From assembly GCF_003634315.1 (NCBI RefSeq), contig NZ_RBXL01000001.1:852501-916500 (forward strand): 64,000 nt of DNA. Reading direction: 5' to 3'. The stretch comes from Thiocapsa rosea. GTDB taxonomy: Bacteria; Pseudomonadota; Gammaproteobacteria; Chromatiales; Chromatiaceae. The notes under the pieces are model-generated. The model did not search any database and was not told the DNA's origin. It saw only the letters and a program-made list of their open reading frames with translations. The translations under genes and the position numbers were made by a program. How positions within the stretch are numbered: the first letter of the stretch is position 1; each line of letters opens with the position of its first letter. Positions 55,303 through 63,965 of the stretch are shown one piece after another.

Positions 55303-56070
55303 ATGGTTGCGACTGCGTCTGCGTTGACCGCCAAGCGCGGGGAACGCCTGTTTGTCGAGCTCGCCGCGTCCGAGCCGGAGATCCGCGAGGCACAAGCCCT
55401 CAGGTATCGGGTGTTCGGCGAGGAGTTGGGCGCAAAGCTGAAGACGGGCCCGAACGGACTGGACGTGGACGATTTCGATGCCTACTGCCAGCACCTCTTG
55501 GTTCGCGACACGCGCAGCGGCGAGGTCGTCGGCTGTACCCGGATCCTGACCGACCGCAACGCCGCGCGCATCGGTCGGTTCTATTCCGAGAGCGAATTCG
55601 ACTTGGGGGCGATCCCCCGCCTTAAGGGCCGTCTCCTGGAGGTCGGCCGGACCTGCATCTCGGCGGAGTTTCGGCAAGGCACGGCGATCGCCGTGCTCTG
55701 GTCCGGGCTGGCCGGGTTCATCCAGCTCCACGGCTTCGACTATCTGTTTGGCTGCGCCAGCATGCCGCTCGGCGAAGACGACCTCCAGGCCGCAGCCATC
55801 ATGAACCGCTTGCGCCGACACGCCATGGTTTCGCCCGAGCTGCGCGTGGTCCCGCGGGTGCCGCTGCGCACCGCACAGGTGCCCGACGATGTCCTGGATG
55901 CACCCCTGCCGGCCTTGCTGCGCACTTACGTGAGACTCGGCGCAAAGGTCTGCGGAGAGCCCTGCCGCGATCCCGATTTCGGCGTGGCGGATGTGCTCAT
56001 GCTGCTGGATGTGGACGCGCTGAATCCGACCTATTCGCGGCACTTTTTCGATCGCACCGCGAGTCTGTGA
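55303..56070 (+). CDS. olsB: OlsB-like N-acyltransferase (ornithine lipid synthesis, first step)
   Basis: The 255-residue GNAT-fold protein has the OlsB signature blocks LRYRVFGEELGAK, VGRTCISAEFRQGTAIAVLW and FDYLFGCASM. OlsB transfers a 3-hydroxyacyl group from ACP to the alpha-amino group of ornithine to give lyso-ornithine lipid. ATG 55303 has GAGG 7 bp upstream. The acyltransferase gene 56075 follows after 4 bp, giving an olsBA arrangement. Confidence 0.85.
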   Translation: MVATASALTAKRGERLFVELAASEPEIREAQALRYRVFGEELGAKLKTGPNGLDVDDFDAYCQHLLVRDTRSGEVVGCTRILTDRNAARIGRFYSESEFDLGAIPRLKGRLLEVGRTCISAEFRQGTAIAVLWSGLAGFIQLHGFDYLFGCASMPLGEDDLQAAAIMNRLRRHAMVSPELRVVPRVPLRTAQVPDDVLDAPLPALLRTYVRLGAKVCGEPCRDPDFGVADVLMLLDVDALNPTYSRHFFDRTASL

Positions 56071-56074
56071 CGCG

Positions 56075-56941
56075 ATGGGGCACGCGCGTTCGGCTCGGCG
56101 GCTTGCACGCATCCTCGCTCACCTGGGCAAGGGTGCGACGCTCGCCCTCTACATCGGTCTGCTTTCGCGATTCGGCCGGCGACCGACACGGATCCCGGAC
56201 ATGACCCGGCGCTGGCACCGAAGCCTCTGCGCGATCCTCGGCATCCGGATTCGCGTCGTCGGCAGCGCGCAACCCGGGTGCCTCCTGATCGGCAACCATA
56301 TCTCTTGGCTCGACATCCCCGTGGTTGGCGCACAGAGCGAGATCGCGTTCCTTTCCAAGGCCGAGGTTCGCGATTGGCCGCTGATCGGCTGGCTCGCCGA
56401 GACCGCGGGGACGCTGTTCGTCGAGCGCGGCGCCATCCGCATCGACGCGCTTGCCGGGACGCTGCGCAAGATCGGCCGAGATCGCTCCTTGATGCTGTTT
56501 CCCGAGGGGACGACGAGCGACGGCTCAGGCGTGCTGCGTTTCCACCCTCGCTTGTTTGCGCTCGCTCAGGAGACCGGGCTGATGATCCAGCCGGTAGCCA
56601 TCGCCTACCGTGGCCACGCAGACGAGAAGCCCGACCCCGTCGCCCCCTTCATCGGCGACGACACACTCCTGGCCCATCTGCTGCGGGTGATTCGCCATCC
56701 CGGGCTCACGGCAGAGGTCCATTTCCTCGCGCCGATGATGATCGGCGAAGACAACAACACCCGGCGCCTGCTCGCCGAGCGCACGCGCGGCGCGATCGTC
56801 GAAGCACTCGGCATGCGCCCCGACACCGTGCCGCGACGCCCGAGCCTTGCGAATCCCGCCAGAACCCCGGATGCCATTCCAGGTCCGCCCCCGGCTCGAC
56901 CCGAATCCATCCCGACCGGCGGAATCGCTCATGTCGCCTGA
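56075..56941 (+). CDS. olsA: OlsA/PlsC-like 1-acyl-glycerol-phosphate acyltransferase
   Basis: A 288-residue acyltransferase with the NHxxxxD active site in IGNHISWLDIPVV near residue 72-80, the second block LFVERG, FPEGTTSDG and a Pro-rich C-terminal tail (about residues 255-285) of low complexity. OlsA acylates the hydroxyl of lyso-ornithine lipid. The pairing with olsB makes this reading likely, but a PlsC or LpxL-type role cannot be excluded. It lies 4 bp after olsB and overlaps the glycosyltransferase start. Confidence 0.78.
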   Translation: MGHARSARRLARILAHLGKGATLALYIGLLSRFGRRPTRIPDMTRRWHRSLCAILGIRIRVVGSAQPGCLLIGNHISWLDIPVVGAQSEIAFLSKAEVRDWPLIGWLAETAGTLFVERGAIRIDALAGTLRKIGRDRSLMLFPEGTTSDGSGVLRFHPRLFALAQETGLMIQPVAIAYRGHADEKPDPVAPFIGDDTLLAHLLRVIRHPGLTAEVHFLAPMMIGEDNNTRRLLAERTRGAIVEALGMRPDTVPRRPSLANPARTPDAIPGPPPARPESIPTGGIAHVA

Positions 56942-58166
56942 CATCATGCCGCGAGACACCGATATGCCTCCCGGGCGTCTGCGCATCGCGATCGTCACCG
57001 AAACCTATCCTCCCGAGATCAACGGCGTTGCCCACACCATGCGGCATCTCGCCGAGGGTTTGGCCGAGCGCGGACACGCCATTGAACTGATCCGCCCTCG
57101 ACAGCACGGCGAGCAACGCGACCCGGCTGCACCGACGCTCGGCCGAATCGGTGTACACCTCGTCCCCGGCCTGCCGATCCCAGGGTACCGCGGTCTGCGA
57201 TTCGGACTTCCGGTCTATTGGCGGCTGCGTCGTCTCTGGGGCCGCGCCGCGCCGGATCTCGTCTACATCGCAACCCAGGGCCCACTCGGCCACGCCGCGC
57301 TCTCCGCCGCGCACAGGCTCGGGATCGCGACGGTGACCGGATTCCATACCCAGTTTCAGCAGTACAGCCAACATTACGGTCTCGGCCTTTTCACCCATCA
57401 GATCGCCGAGACGCTGCGCCATTTCCACAACCGATCGGATGCAACCCTGGTACCCACCGCCGAGCTGAAAGCCGAACTCTCGGGCGAGGGATTCCATGAT
57501 GTCCACGTCTTCGGCCGCGGTGTGGACGTGGACCTCTTCTCGCCCGAGTGGCGCGACGAGGCATTGAGACGCAGCTGGGGCTGCGACGAGGAGACCTTGG
57601 CTGTGCTCTACGTCGGGCGGATTGCACCGGAGAAGAATCTCGACCTCGCACGGGACGCCTTTCAGGCAATCCAATCCGCTCGACCGAAGGCGCGCTTCAT
57701 CCTGGTCGGCGAGGGTCCCGCGCGCGAGCACATGCAACGCGAGAACCCCGATTTCATCTGTCCAGGGTCCAAAATCGGCGTCGAACTCTCGAAATATTAC
57801 GCCTCGGGCGATCTTTTCCTCTTTCCGAGCCTGACCGAGACCTTCGGAAACGTCGTGCTCGAGGCGATGGCCAGCGCTCTACCAGTCGTCGCTTTCGATT
57901 ATGCGGCGGCTCGATCCCTGATTGATCCCTGGCGGAACGGGGTTACATTACCGTTAGACGATCGTGAAGCGTTCATTGCTGCCGGATGCGAGCTGGGCCG
58001 GGACTTGGAACGCGTCCGACGGCTCGGCGCACAGGCCCGCTGCGCAGCGGAGGAGATCAGTTGGGATCGCGTCATCCGGGGCGTCGAGGAGCGTCTCTTT
58101 CAAGTTATCCACCGACAACGTGGAACGGAGGCTTACCGTGCGACTGTGGCTACAACATCTGAATGA
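56931..58166 (+). CDS. GT4-family glycosyltransferase
   Basis: A 411-residue GT-B glycosyltransferase starting IAIVTETYPPEINGVAHTM. It contains VYIATQGPLGHAA, VGRIAPEKNLDLA, ILVGEGPARE and the E(x7)E-type motif LTETFGNVVLEAMASALPVV. Similar enzymes in other bacteria make glycosyl-diacylglycerols. It sits between olsA and a PAP2 phosphatase, so a lipid acceptor is inferred. ATG 56931 overlaps the olsA stop; ATGs at 56946 and 56964 are alternatives. Confidence 0.8.
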   Translation: MSPDIMPRDTDMPPGRLRIAIVTETYPPEINGVAHTMRHLAEGLAERGHAIELIRPRQHGEQRDPAAPTLGRIGVHLVPGLPIPGYRGLRFGLPVYWRLRRLWGRAAPDLVYIATQGPLGHAALSAAHRLGIATVTGFHTQFQQYSQHYGLGLFTHQIAETLRHFHNRSDATLVPTAELKAELSGEGFHDVHVFGRGVDVDLFSPEWRDEALRRSWGCDEETLAVLYVGRIAPEKNLDLARDAFQAIQSARPKARFILVGEGPAREHMQRENPDFICPGSKIGVELSKYYASGDLFLFPSLTETFGNVVLEAMASALPVVAFDYAAARSLIDPWRNGVTLPLDDREAFIAAGCELGRDLERVRRLGAQARCAAEEISWDRVIRGVEERLFQVIHRQRGTEAYRATVATTSE

Positions 58167-58665
58167 GATCGAGGTGTCGCTCTGCCGTGCTTGGAGCCGA
58201 GGCGGTCGGCGCCTGTGGGTTAAACACCCTTTCGCGATCATCAGTCGGCTCGGCGACGGTGTCTTCTGGTACAGCTTGATCGCCATCCTGCCGATGACCC
58301 ATGGGCTCCTCGGCCTCAAAGCCAGTCTGCACATGCTCGCCACGGGCGGCGTCGCGCTCGCGCTCTACAAGTCGCTCAAGATCTACACGCGCCGCGAACG
58401 GCCCTGCCACTATGCCTCCGAGATCATCGCCCTGGTCCCTCCGCTCGACCGCTACAGCTTTCCATCCGGCCATACGCTGCATGCCGTGAGCTTCTCGACC
58501 GTTGCCATCTACTATATTCCCGAGCTCGCCTGGATTCTCGTGCCCTTCACCATGCTGGTCGCCAGCTCGCGGATTATCCTCGGCTTGCACTATCCCAGCG
58601 ATGTGCTGGTCGCAACCTTGATCGGACTTGCACTGGCCTTTACCGGCATCCTGATGTTGGCTTGA
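58138..58665 (+). CDS. PAP2-family membrane phosphatase
   Basis: The 175-residue integral-membrane enzyme has all three PAP2 motifs: KIYTRRERP (K81 to P89), PSGH (109-112), and SSRIILGLHYPSD (SR...H151, D155). It removes phosphate from lipid phosphates such as phosphatidate or undecaprenyl pyrophosphate. GTG 58138, with GGAGG seven bases upstream, is the start; it overlaps the glycosyltransferase end by 29 bp. In this module it may supply diacylglycerol. Confidence 0.85.
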   Translation: MRLWLQHLNEIEVSLCRAWSRGGRRLWVKHPFAIISRLGDGVFWYSLIAILPMTHGLLGLKASLHMLATGGVALALYKSLKIYTRRERPCHYASEIIALVPPLDRYSFPSGHTLHAVSFSTVAIYYIPELAWILVPFTMLVASSRIILGLHYPSDVLVATLIGLALAFTGILMLA

Positions 58666-58844
58666 AACTCAACGTCGGCAGTTGAGTCAAGGGACGCAGG
58701 TCGGATGGAGGAGCGATTGCGCGTTCCACCCGGTACTGCGCCGGCGCCGGTGGACTGCGCTGCGCTTGTCTATCCTACGGCGCTTGTCCACCCTTCGGTC
58801 CCGATCGGTCCCGATCAGCGACGAAATGCGGCCGCGACAAACAC

Positions 58845-58874
58845 AAAAAGGCCGGGCAATTGCCCGGCCTTTTT
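58845..58874. terminator. Bidirectional Rho-independent terminator
   Basis: A perfect 30 bp palindrome: AAAAA, stem GGCCGGGCAA, its complement and TTTTT. It lies between the convergent PAP2 (+) and sulfur globule protein (-) genes and would end both transcripts. The preceding 58666-58844 contains a repeated CGATCGGTCC and no gene. Confidence 0.85.
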
Positions 58875-58915
58875 GCGGCGGCGCACTCGCGGTGCGCCGA
58901 ACCATCGGAGCGGTC

Positions 58916-59281
58916 TTACTTGGCTTCAGGCTGAGCCGGAGCAACAGGCGCCATCGGGGCAACCGGTGCTGCATAGGGGTAGGCGTAAGGGTAACCGCCA
59001 CCGTAGTACGGAGCGCCGTAGCCGTAGTAGGGGTTGTTGTAGCCGTAGCCGTGACCGTAGCCGCGACCCAGACCGCGACCGTAGCCGCGCCCGCTGCCGC
59101 CGCCGCTCATGCCGAAGTTGAAATCACCATAGCCGTCGCCGAACATGTCGCCGAAGGCATCGCCGAGACCCGAGCCGTAGCCGGGGCCGTAACCGCCGTA
59201 GCCCGGACCCCACCAAGCGGACGCGGAAGCGGAGGCACCGAGGAGGGCAGCGACGGCAGCAGCAGTAGCAAGCTTGTTCAT
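58916..59281 (-). CDS. Sulfur globule protein (Gly/Tyr-rich exported structural protein)
   Basis: A 121-residue precursor has a signal peptide of about 22 residues ([20 protein letters not shown]) cleaved before AWWGPGYGG. The mature part is almost entirely Gly, Tyr, Asn, Pro and Ala, with repeated GYG, YGYG and PYYGYG units, and a Pro/Ala-rich tail. This is the composition of SgpA/SgpB of purple sulfur bacteria, which form the envelope of periplasmic sulfur globules. GGAG precedes the ATG, and a -10 TATAAT lies 69-74 bp upstream. It is flanked by a strong terminator. Confidence 0.85.
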   Translation of the reverse strand: MNKLATAAAVAALLGASASASAWWGPGYGGYGPGYGSGLGDAFGDMFGDGYGDFNFGMSGGGSGRGYGRGLGRGYGHGYGYNNPYYGYGAPYYGGGYPYAYPYAAPVAPMAPVAPAQPEAK

Positions 59282-59349
59282 TCTATTCTCCGAATCGATT
59301 TATGTTGTTGGCAGCAAGCGTGGATGCCTGATCAGCACCCACGGAACGC

Positions 59350-59355
59350 ATTATA
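59350..59355 (-). promoter_or_regulatory. Consensus -10 element of the sulfur globule gene
   Basis: TATAAT on the - strand (59355-59350), inside an A/T-rich tract of about 50 bp that is unusual in this GC-rich window. No convincing -35 hexamer is seen at 17 bp (TTTCAT). It may be activator-dependent or strong through its extended -10. Confidence 0.5.
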
Positions 59356-59387
59356 TTAGCAAATGATTAAATATGAAATAAGTAATA

Positions 59388-60338
59388 TCAATCGGATTGA
59401 TCTTTATCATTGCCGCTGCCGATTACCGCGCCTCGCCCCTCGCGCAGGCCCCGTGCAACCTCCACCAGATCCTCCCAGGCTTTCACCTTCTGATCGGGCG
59501 AGCGCAGCAGATAGGCCGGATGATAGGTCACGCGCAGCGGAATCGCCCCCGTCCGAAACGCGAGCCAGCGCCCTCTTAGACTCCCCAGCGGCGCGTCCGT
59601 CTGCAGAACATGCTGGGCCGCCACGCGTCCGACACAGAGGATCGCGCGCGGGCCGAGCAGCTCGATCTGCCGCAAGAGATAAGCCTCGCACTGTTTGGCC
59701 TCCTCGGGGCGTGGATCGCGATTCCCCGGCGGGCGGCACTTGAGCACGTTGGCGATGTAGACCTGCTCGCGCGCGAGGCCGATCGCCGCGAGCATGCGGT
59801 TGAGCAACTGGCCCGCTCGCCCGACGAAGGGCTCGCCGGCGCGATCCTCGTCCGCGCCCGGGGCCTCGCCGATGATCAGGAGATCCGCGTTGCGGTTTCC
59901 CACCCCGAAGACGGTATTGGTGCGGGTCTCGCAGAGCCCGCAGGCACGGCATCCGGACACCGCCGTCGCGAGCGCATCCCAATCCATGCGCGCCGGATCA
60001 TGCGTCGACGTGGCTTCGGGCAAATCGTGTTCGACCAGACCGATCTCCAGCACATCGGGCTCGATCGGTCCGGACGCGACGGGGCCCGGAGCGACCTCGG
60101 GATCCGCGGCCCGCACCGGCAGGGTTTGGAGCACCGGCGGCACGGACGGCGGAACGGGACTCGGGGAGACACACTCAAGCGCGGGCGCGACGCGCTCGGG
60201 CTCGGGCTCGACGAGGGCAATCTCGTCGGACCTCTCAACCGCACCCGCACCCGCACCCGCATCGACATGACGCGGCATCCAAACATCGACCCCCATCGCA
60301 CTCAAATAGCCCAGGCGTCGGCGCTCGTCCATCGCCAT
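59388..60338 (-). CDS. Type 4 (Fe-S) uracil-DNA glycosylase
   Basis: A 316-residue protein with an N-terminal low-complexity region (about residues 20-110, rich in Pro, Glu and Ala). A family 4 UDG domain follows: CRACGLC cluster ligands near 135, [42 protein letters not shown] (second cluster region) and [16 protein letters not shown]. It removes uracil from DNA and carries a 4Fe-4S cluster. The long N-terminal extension is not part of the catalytic family. It begins 5 bp after the leuA stop. Confidence 0.88.
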   Translation of the reverse strand: MAMDERRRLGYLSAMGVDVWMPRHVDAGAGAGAVERSDEIALVEPEPERVAPALECVSPSPVPPSVPPVLQTLPVRAADPEVAPGPVASGPIEPDVLEIGLVEHDLPEATSTHDPARMDWDALATAVSGCRACGLCETRTNTVFGVGNRNADLLIIGEAPGADEDRAGEPFVGRAGQLLNRMLAAIGLAREQVYIANVLKCRPPGNRDPRPEEAKQCEAYLLRQIELLGPRAILCVGRVAAQHVLQTDAPLGSLRGRWLAFRTGAIPLRVTYHPAYLLRSPDQKVKAWEDLVEVARGLREGRGAVIGSGNDKDQSD

Positions 60339-60343
60339 GCGGC

Positions 60344-61894
60344 TCAGACGTCGCCGGTCTGAGGATGGGCGCGCTGGGCCGGCTGGAGGATCTTGTTGCA
60401 GGCGTTGATGTAGGCCTTGGCGGAGGCGATCACGATGTCGGTATCCGCGCCCTGCCCGTTGACGATGCGCCCGCCGCGCTCGAGCCGGACCGTGACCTCG
60501 CCTTGTGCGTCGGTGCCGCTGGTGATGGCGTTGACCGAGTAAAGTTTGAGAATGGTTCCGCTGTCGACGATCGACTCGATCGCCTTGAAGGTCGCATCCA
60601 CGGGCCCGCCGCCGCTGGCGGTCCCGGTCAGCTCCTCGCCGTCGAACGCCAGTACCAGGTTTGCACAGGGCGTCTCGCCGGTCTCGGAGCAGACCCGAAG
60701 CGAGACCAGCTTCACCCGTTCGTTGGCCGCGTCCAGGGTCGCATCCGTCACCAGCGTCTGCAGGTCCTCGTCGAAGATCTCGTGTTTCTTGTCGGCGAGA
60801 TCCTTGAAGCGCGAGAAGGCGGCATTGAGCTCCTCCTCCGAACCCATGACGATGCCGAGCTCCTGCAGCCGCGTGCGAAAGGCATTGCGACCCGAATGTT
60901 TGCCCATCACCATCCGATTGGCGTTCCAGCCAACGTCCTCCGCGCGCATGATCTCGTAGGTCTCGCGATGCTTGAGCACCCCGTCCTGATGGATGCCCGA
61001 CTCGTGCGCGAAGGCGTTGGCGCCGACCACCGCCTTGTTCGGCTGCACCGCGAAACCCGTGATGCCCGAGACCAGGCGCGAGCAGTTCATGATCTGGGTC
61101 GTATCGAGCCGGGTTTGACAGTCAAACAGATCCTGACGGGTCCGGACCGTCATCACGATCTCCTCGAGCGCGGCGTTGCCGGCGCGCTCGCCCAGACCGT
61201 TGATGGTGCATTCCACCTGGCGCGCGCCGTTGCGTACCGCGGCAAGCGAGTTGGCCACCGCAAGCCCCAGGTCGTTGTGACAATGCACCGAGAAGACCAC
61301 CTTGTCGGCATTCGGGATCCGCTCGCGCAACGTCCTGATCAGGCTTCCGAACTGATCGGGAATGTTGTACCCGACGGTATCCGGAATATTCACGGTGCCG
61401 GCGCCGGCATCGATGACCGCTTCGAGGACCCGACAGAGAAAATCGATCTCGGAGCGTCCGGCATCCTCGGGGGAGAACTCCACATCGTCGGTGTAACGCC
61501 GCGCCCGCTGGACGGCATGCACCGCTTGGGCGAGCACCTGATCCGGGGTCATGTTCAGCTTGCGCTGCATGTGGATGGGCGAGGTGGCGATGAAGGTATG
61601 GATCCGTCCGGCGTTGGCACCGGCCAGAGCCTCGCCGGCCCGGTCGATGTCCTTGTCGAGCGCACGGGCCAGGCCGCAGACACGGCTTTCCTTGACCGTC
61701 TCGGCCACCGCCTTGACGGCCTCGAAATCGCCCGGACTGGCAATCGGGAAGCCCGCCTCGATCACGTCGACACGCATCCGCTCCAACGCCTTGGCGATGC
61801 GCACCTTCTCGTCGCGGGTCATGGATGCGCCGGGACTCTGCTCGCCGTCGCGCAGGGTCGTGTCGAAAATGATCAAGTGGTCTTTTGCGGTCAT
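60344..61894 (-). CDS. leuA: 2-isopropylmalate synthase LeuA
   Basis: A 516-residue enzyme with the HMGL-like catalytic start [19 protein letters not shown] (catalytic Arg and metal-binding Asp), [17 protein letters not shown] (His-x-His metal ligands), the active-site NGLGERAGN loop and C-terminal leucine-feedback regulatory domain (from about residue 395). It condenses acetyl-CoA with 2-ketoisovalerate in leucine synthesis. ATG 61894 has GAGGG-like sequence just ahead. Probably transcribed with the UDG gene. Confidence 0.97.
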   Translation of the reverse strand: MTAKDHLIIFDTTLRDGEQSPGASMTRDEKVRIAKALERMRVDVIEAGFPIASPGDFEAVKAVAETVKESRVCGLARALDKDIDRAGEALAGANAGRIHTFIATSPIHMQRKLNMTPDQVLAQAVHAVQRARRYTDDVEFSPEDAGRSEIDFLCRVLEAVIDAGAGTVNIPDTVGYNIPDQFGSLIRTLRERIPNADKVVFSVHCHNDLGLAVANSLAAVRNGARQVECTINGLGERAGNAALEEIVMTVRTRQDLFDCQTRLDTTQIMNCSRLVSGITGFAVQPNKAVVGANAFAHESGIHQDGVLKHRETYEIMRAEDVGWNANRMVMGKHSGRNAFRTRLQELGIVMGSEEELNAAFSRFKDLADKKHEIFDEDLQTLVTDATLDAANERVKLVSLRVCSETGETPCANLVLAFDGEELTGTASGGGPVDATFKAIESIVDSGTILKLYSVNAITSGTDAQGEVTVRLERGGRIVNGQGADTDIVIASAKAYINACNKILQPAQRAHPQTGDV

Positions 61895-62028
61895 GGAGGG
61901 TCTCTGAGTCGCGCGGCCGTCTGATTAGGAAGGAACTTCGTCTTCGGGAGGCTATTGTAGGCGATCCGCGCGGGAGCGTTGCCCCCTGATCGAGTTCGAG
62001 GCGACCTCGCGACGCATCGCAGCCGCTT

Positions 62029-62114
62029 TAAACCGCGCCAGCTCCGACAGTCGGCGGAGCTGGCGCGGCCGAGCCATTCCAACGCATGAGGCATACCGCA
62101 CGGGGCGCGGTTTA
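62029..62114 (+). repeat. Interspersed repeat unit, type B (direct), single
   Basis: An 86 bp unit begins TAAACCGCGCC and ends GGGGCGCGGTTTA. It contains an added internal hairpin GCGCCAGCTCCG ... CGGAGCTGGCGC that other units lack. It lies between leuA and the AAA ATPase gene, 42 kb away from the nearest other copy. Confidence 0.88.
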
Positions 62115-62262
62115 AGACGATTCGGGATCTTGTGACCCGCATCGGTTCCTGTATAAGCTGCCGTCGGCGGTGATCGGACCGCGGACCTCGAGGTTGCGGC
62201 CCCGAACGGCCGGCAACCGAACGACTCGACGCCCCACGGATCCCGAGGAGGCCACGCACGCG

Positions 62263-63858
62263 ATGATGCCGGACCTGCACGACCTGGAGATTCTACTGCG
62301 TTCGGACACCCCGATCGTGCTCATCGAGTCGATCGAGGAGCCGCGGGTCGTCGAGCTGTTTGCCGGCCTTGCCGTGCGTCTCGCCGAGCCGGCCTTTCGA
62401 TGGTCGGTCACCGAGGGGCTGCGGCGCATCGAGCTCGATACCGAGCCGCAAAGTCGCCTGGCCGATCCGACCGAGGCGCTGCGCAATATCCGCTCCACAC
62501 AGCAACGCGGCATCTATCTGCTGCTCGACTTTCATCCCTATCTCGACAACCCGCTGCACGTGCGCCTGCTCAAGGAGATCGCACAAGGCTACGCGGACCT
62601 ACCCCGTACCCTGGTCTTGGTCAGTCATGCGCTCGAGGTTCCGCCCGAGCTGCACCATCTGAGCGTGCGGTTCGGCCTGCGCCTGCCTGACCGTCAGCGC
62701 ATCATGGGCCTGATTCGCGAGGAGGCCAAGCGCTGGCAGGATTCCTCCGGCGGGCGCAGCTTCCGGACCGGTCGCGACGCGGTGGAGCAACTCGCCCGCA
62801 ATCTACTCGGCGTCACCGAGTCCGACGCGCGCCGCCTGATCCGCAACGCCATCCGTCACGACGGCGCCATCACCCGGGAAGACGTCGAGACGGTCAAGCG
62901 CGCCAAATACGATCTGCTCAGTCCCGATGGCGCCATCAGCTTCGAGTACGACACTCGATCCTTCGCCGAGGTCGCCGGTTTGGGCAACCTCAAGGCATGG
63001 ATCGACCGCCGCCGCGGTGCCTTTCTGGATCCCGCCCGCACCCGGGATCACCCGCGCGGGGTTCTGCTCTTGGGCGTTCAGGGCGGCGGCAAGAGCTTGG
63101 CCGCGAAGGCGGTTGCCGGACGTTTCGGCGTCCCGCTGCTGCGCCTGGACTTCGGTGCCCTCTACGACAAATATATCGGCGAAACCGAAAAGAACCTCCG
63201 CAAGGCATTGGCGACGGCCGATGTCATGTCGCCTTGTGTTCTGTGGATCGACGAGATCGAAAAAGGCGTCGCAACCGGCGCGGAGGACGACGGGGTCGGC
63301 CGGCGCATCCTCGGCACCCTGCTGACCTGGATGGCCGAGCGCAACACACGCGTCTTTCTCACTGCGACCGCGAACGACATCTCCCGACTCTCGCCCGAAC
63401 TCATCCGCAAAGGGCGGATCGACGAACTCTTCTTCGTGGATCTCCCCGGTGCGCCCGTGCGACACGAGATCTTTGCGATCCATCTGCGCAGGCGGGGGCT
63501 CGATCCCGAGCGCTTCGACCTCGCTCGGCTCGCCGAGGCGAGCGAGGGCTTCACCGGCGCCGGCATCGAACAGGCCGTCGTCTCCGCGCTCTACGCCGAC
63601 GAGACCGCCGGGGATGGCCTGACCACGGCCGATCTCCTGCGCGAGATCGCCGACACTCAGCCCTTGTCCGTCGTCATGCACGGCCAGCTTCAAGCGCTGC
63701 GCGCCTGGGCATCGGGCCGAACGGTTCAGGCGCACGCACCCGAAGAACAAGACGACGCGGCCGTGCTTGGACGCGACGTCGCCGCCGCGATGGCCTCGGC
63801 CCCCATGGAGCCCGCCGGGGAGGCGCTCGACGCGCAGCCCCCCGGACGCTCCGACTAA
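62263..63858 (+). CDS. AAA-family ATPase (Ycf46-like)
   Basis: A 531-residue protein. An N-terminal region of about 215 residues contains a degenerate nucleotide-binding domain (LEILLRSDTPIVLIES, IYLLLDFHPYLDNP). The C-terminal AAA domain has Walker A GVQGGGKS, Walker B CVLWIDEIEKG, FLTATAND and the sensor/arginine segment PELIRKGRIDELFF. It resembles Ycf46/COG0464 proteins, which are widespread and of uncertain role. ATG 62263 (or 62266) follows GAGGAGG. It probably forms hexamers. A J-protein gene begins 107 bp downstream. Confidence 0.82.
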   Translation: MMPDLHDLEILLRSDTPIVLIESIEEPRVVELFAGLAVRLAEPAFRWSVTEGLRRIELDTEPQSRLADPTEALRNIRSTQQRGIYLLLDFHPYLDNPLHVRLLKEIAQGYADLPRTLVLVSHALEVPPELHHLSVRFGLRLPDRQRIMGLIREEAKRWQDSSGGRSFRTGRDAVEQLARNLLGVTESDARRLIRNAIRHDGAITREDVETVKRAKYDLLSPDGAISFEYDTRSFAEVAGLGNLKAWIDRRRGAFLDPARTRDHPRGVLLLGVQGGGKSLAAKAVAGRFGVPLLRLDFGALYDKYIGETEKNLRKALATADVMSPCVLWIDEIEKGVATGAEDDGVGRRILGTLLTWMAERNTRVFLTATANDISRLSPELIRKGRIDELFFVDLPGAPVRHEIFAIHLRRRGLDPERFDLARLAEASEGFTGAGIEQAVVSALYADETAGDGLTTADLLREIADTQPLSVVMHGQLQALRAWASGRTVQAHAPEEQDDAAVLGRDVAAAMASAPMEPAGEALDAQPPGRSD

Positions 63859-63965
63859 ACCCATTCACTCTAACGCGACCCGTGCAATGACCGTCGCCAG
63901 CCCATACCTCCCCTCACAACACGAGGTTCACGAGTTCGTGTCGGCCAAACCTTCGAGGCGCTGCG

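Noticed and set aside
60365-61924. Open frame of about 520 codons opposite leuA
   Set aside because: Antisense shadow of LeuA, with no recognisable domain.
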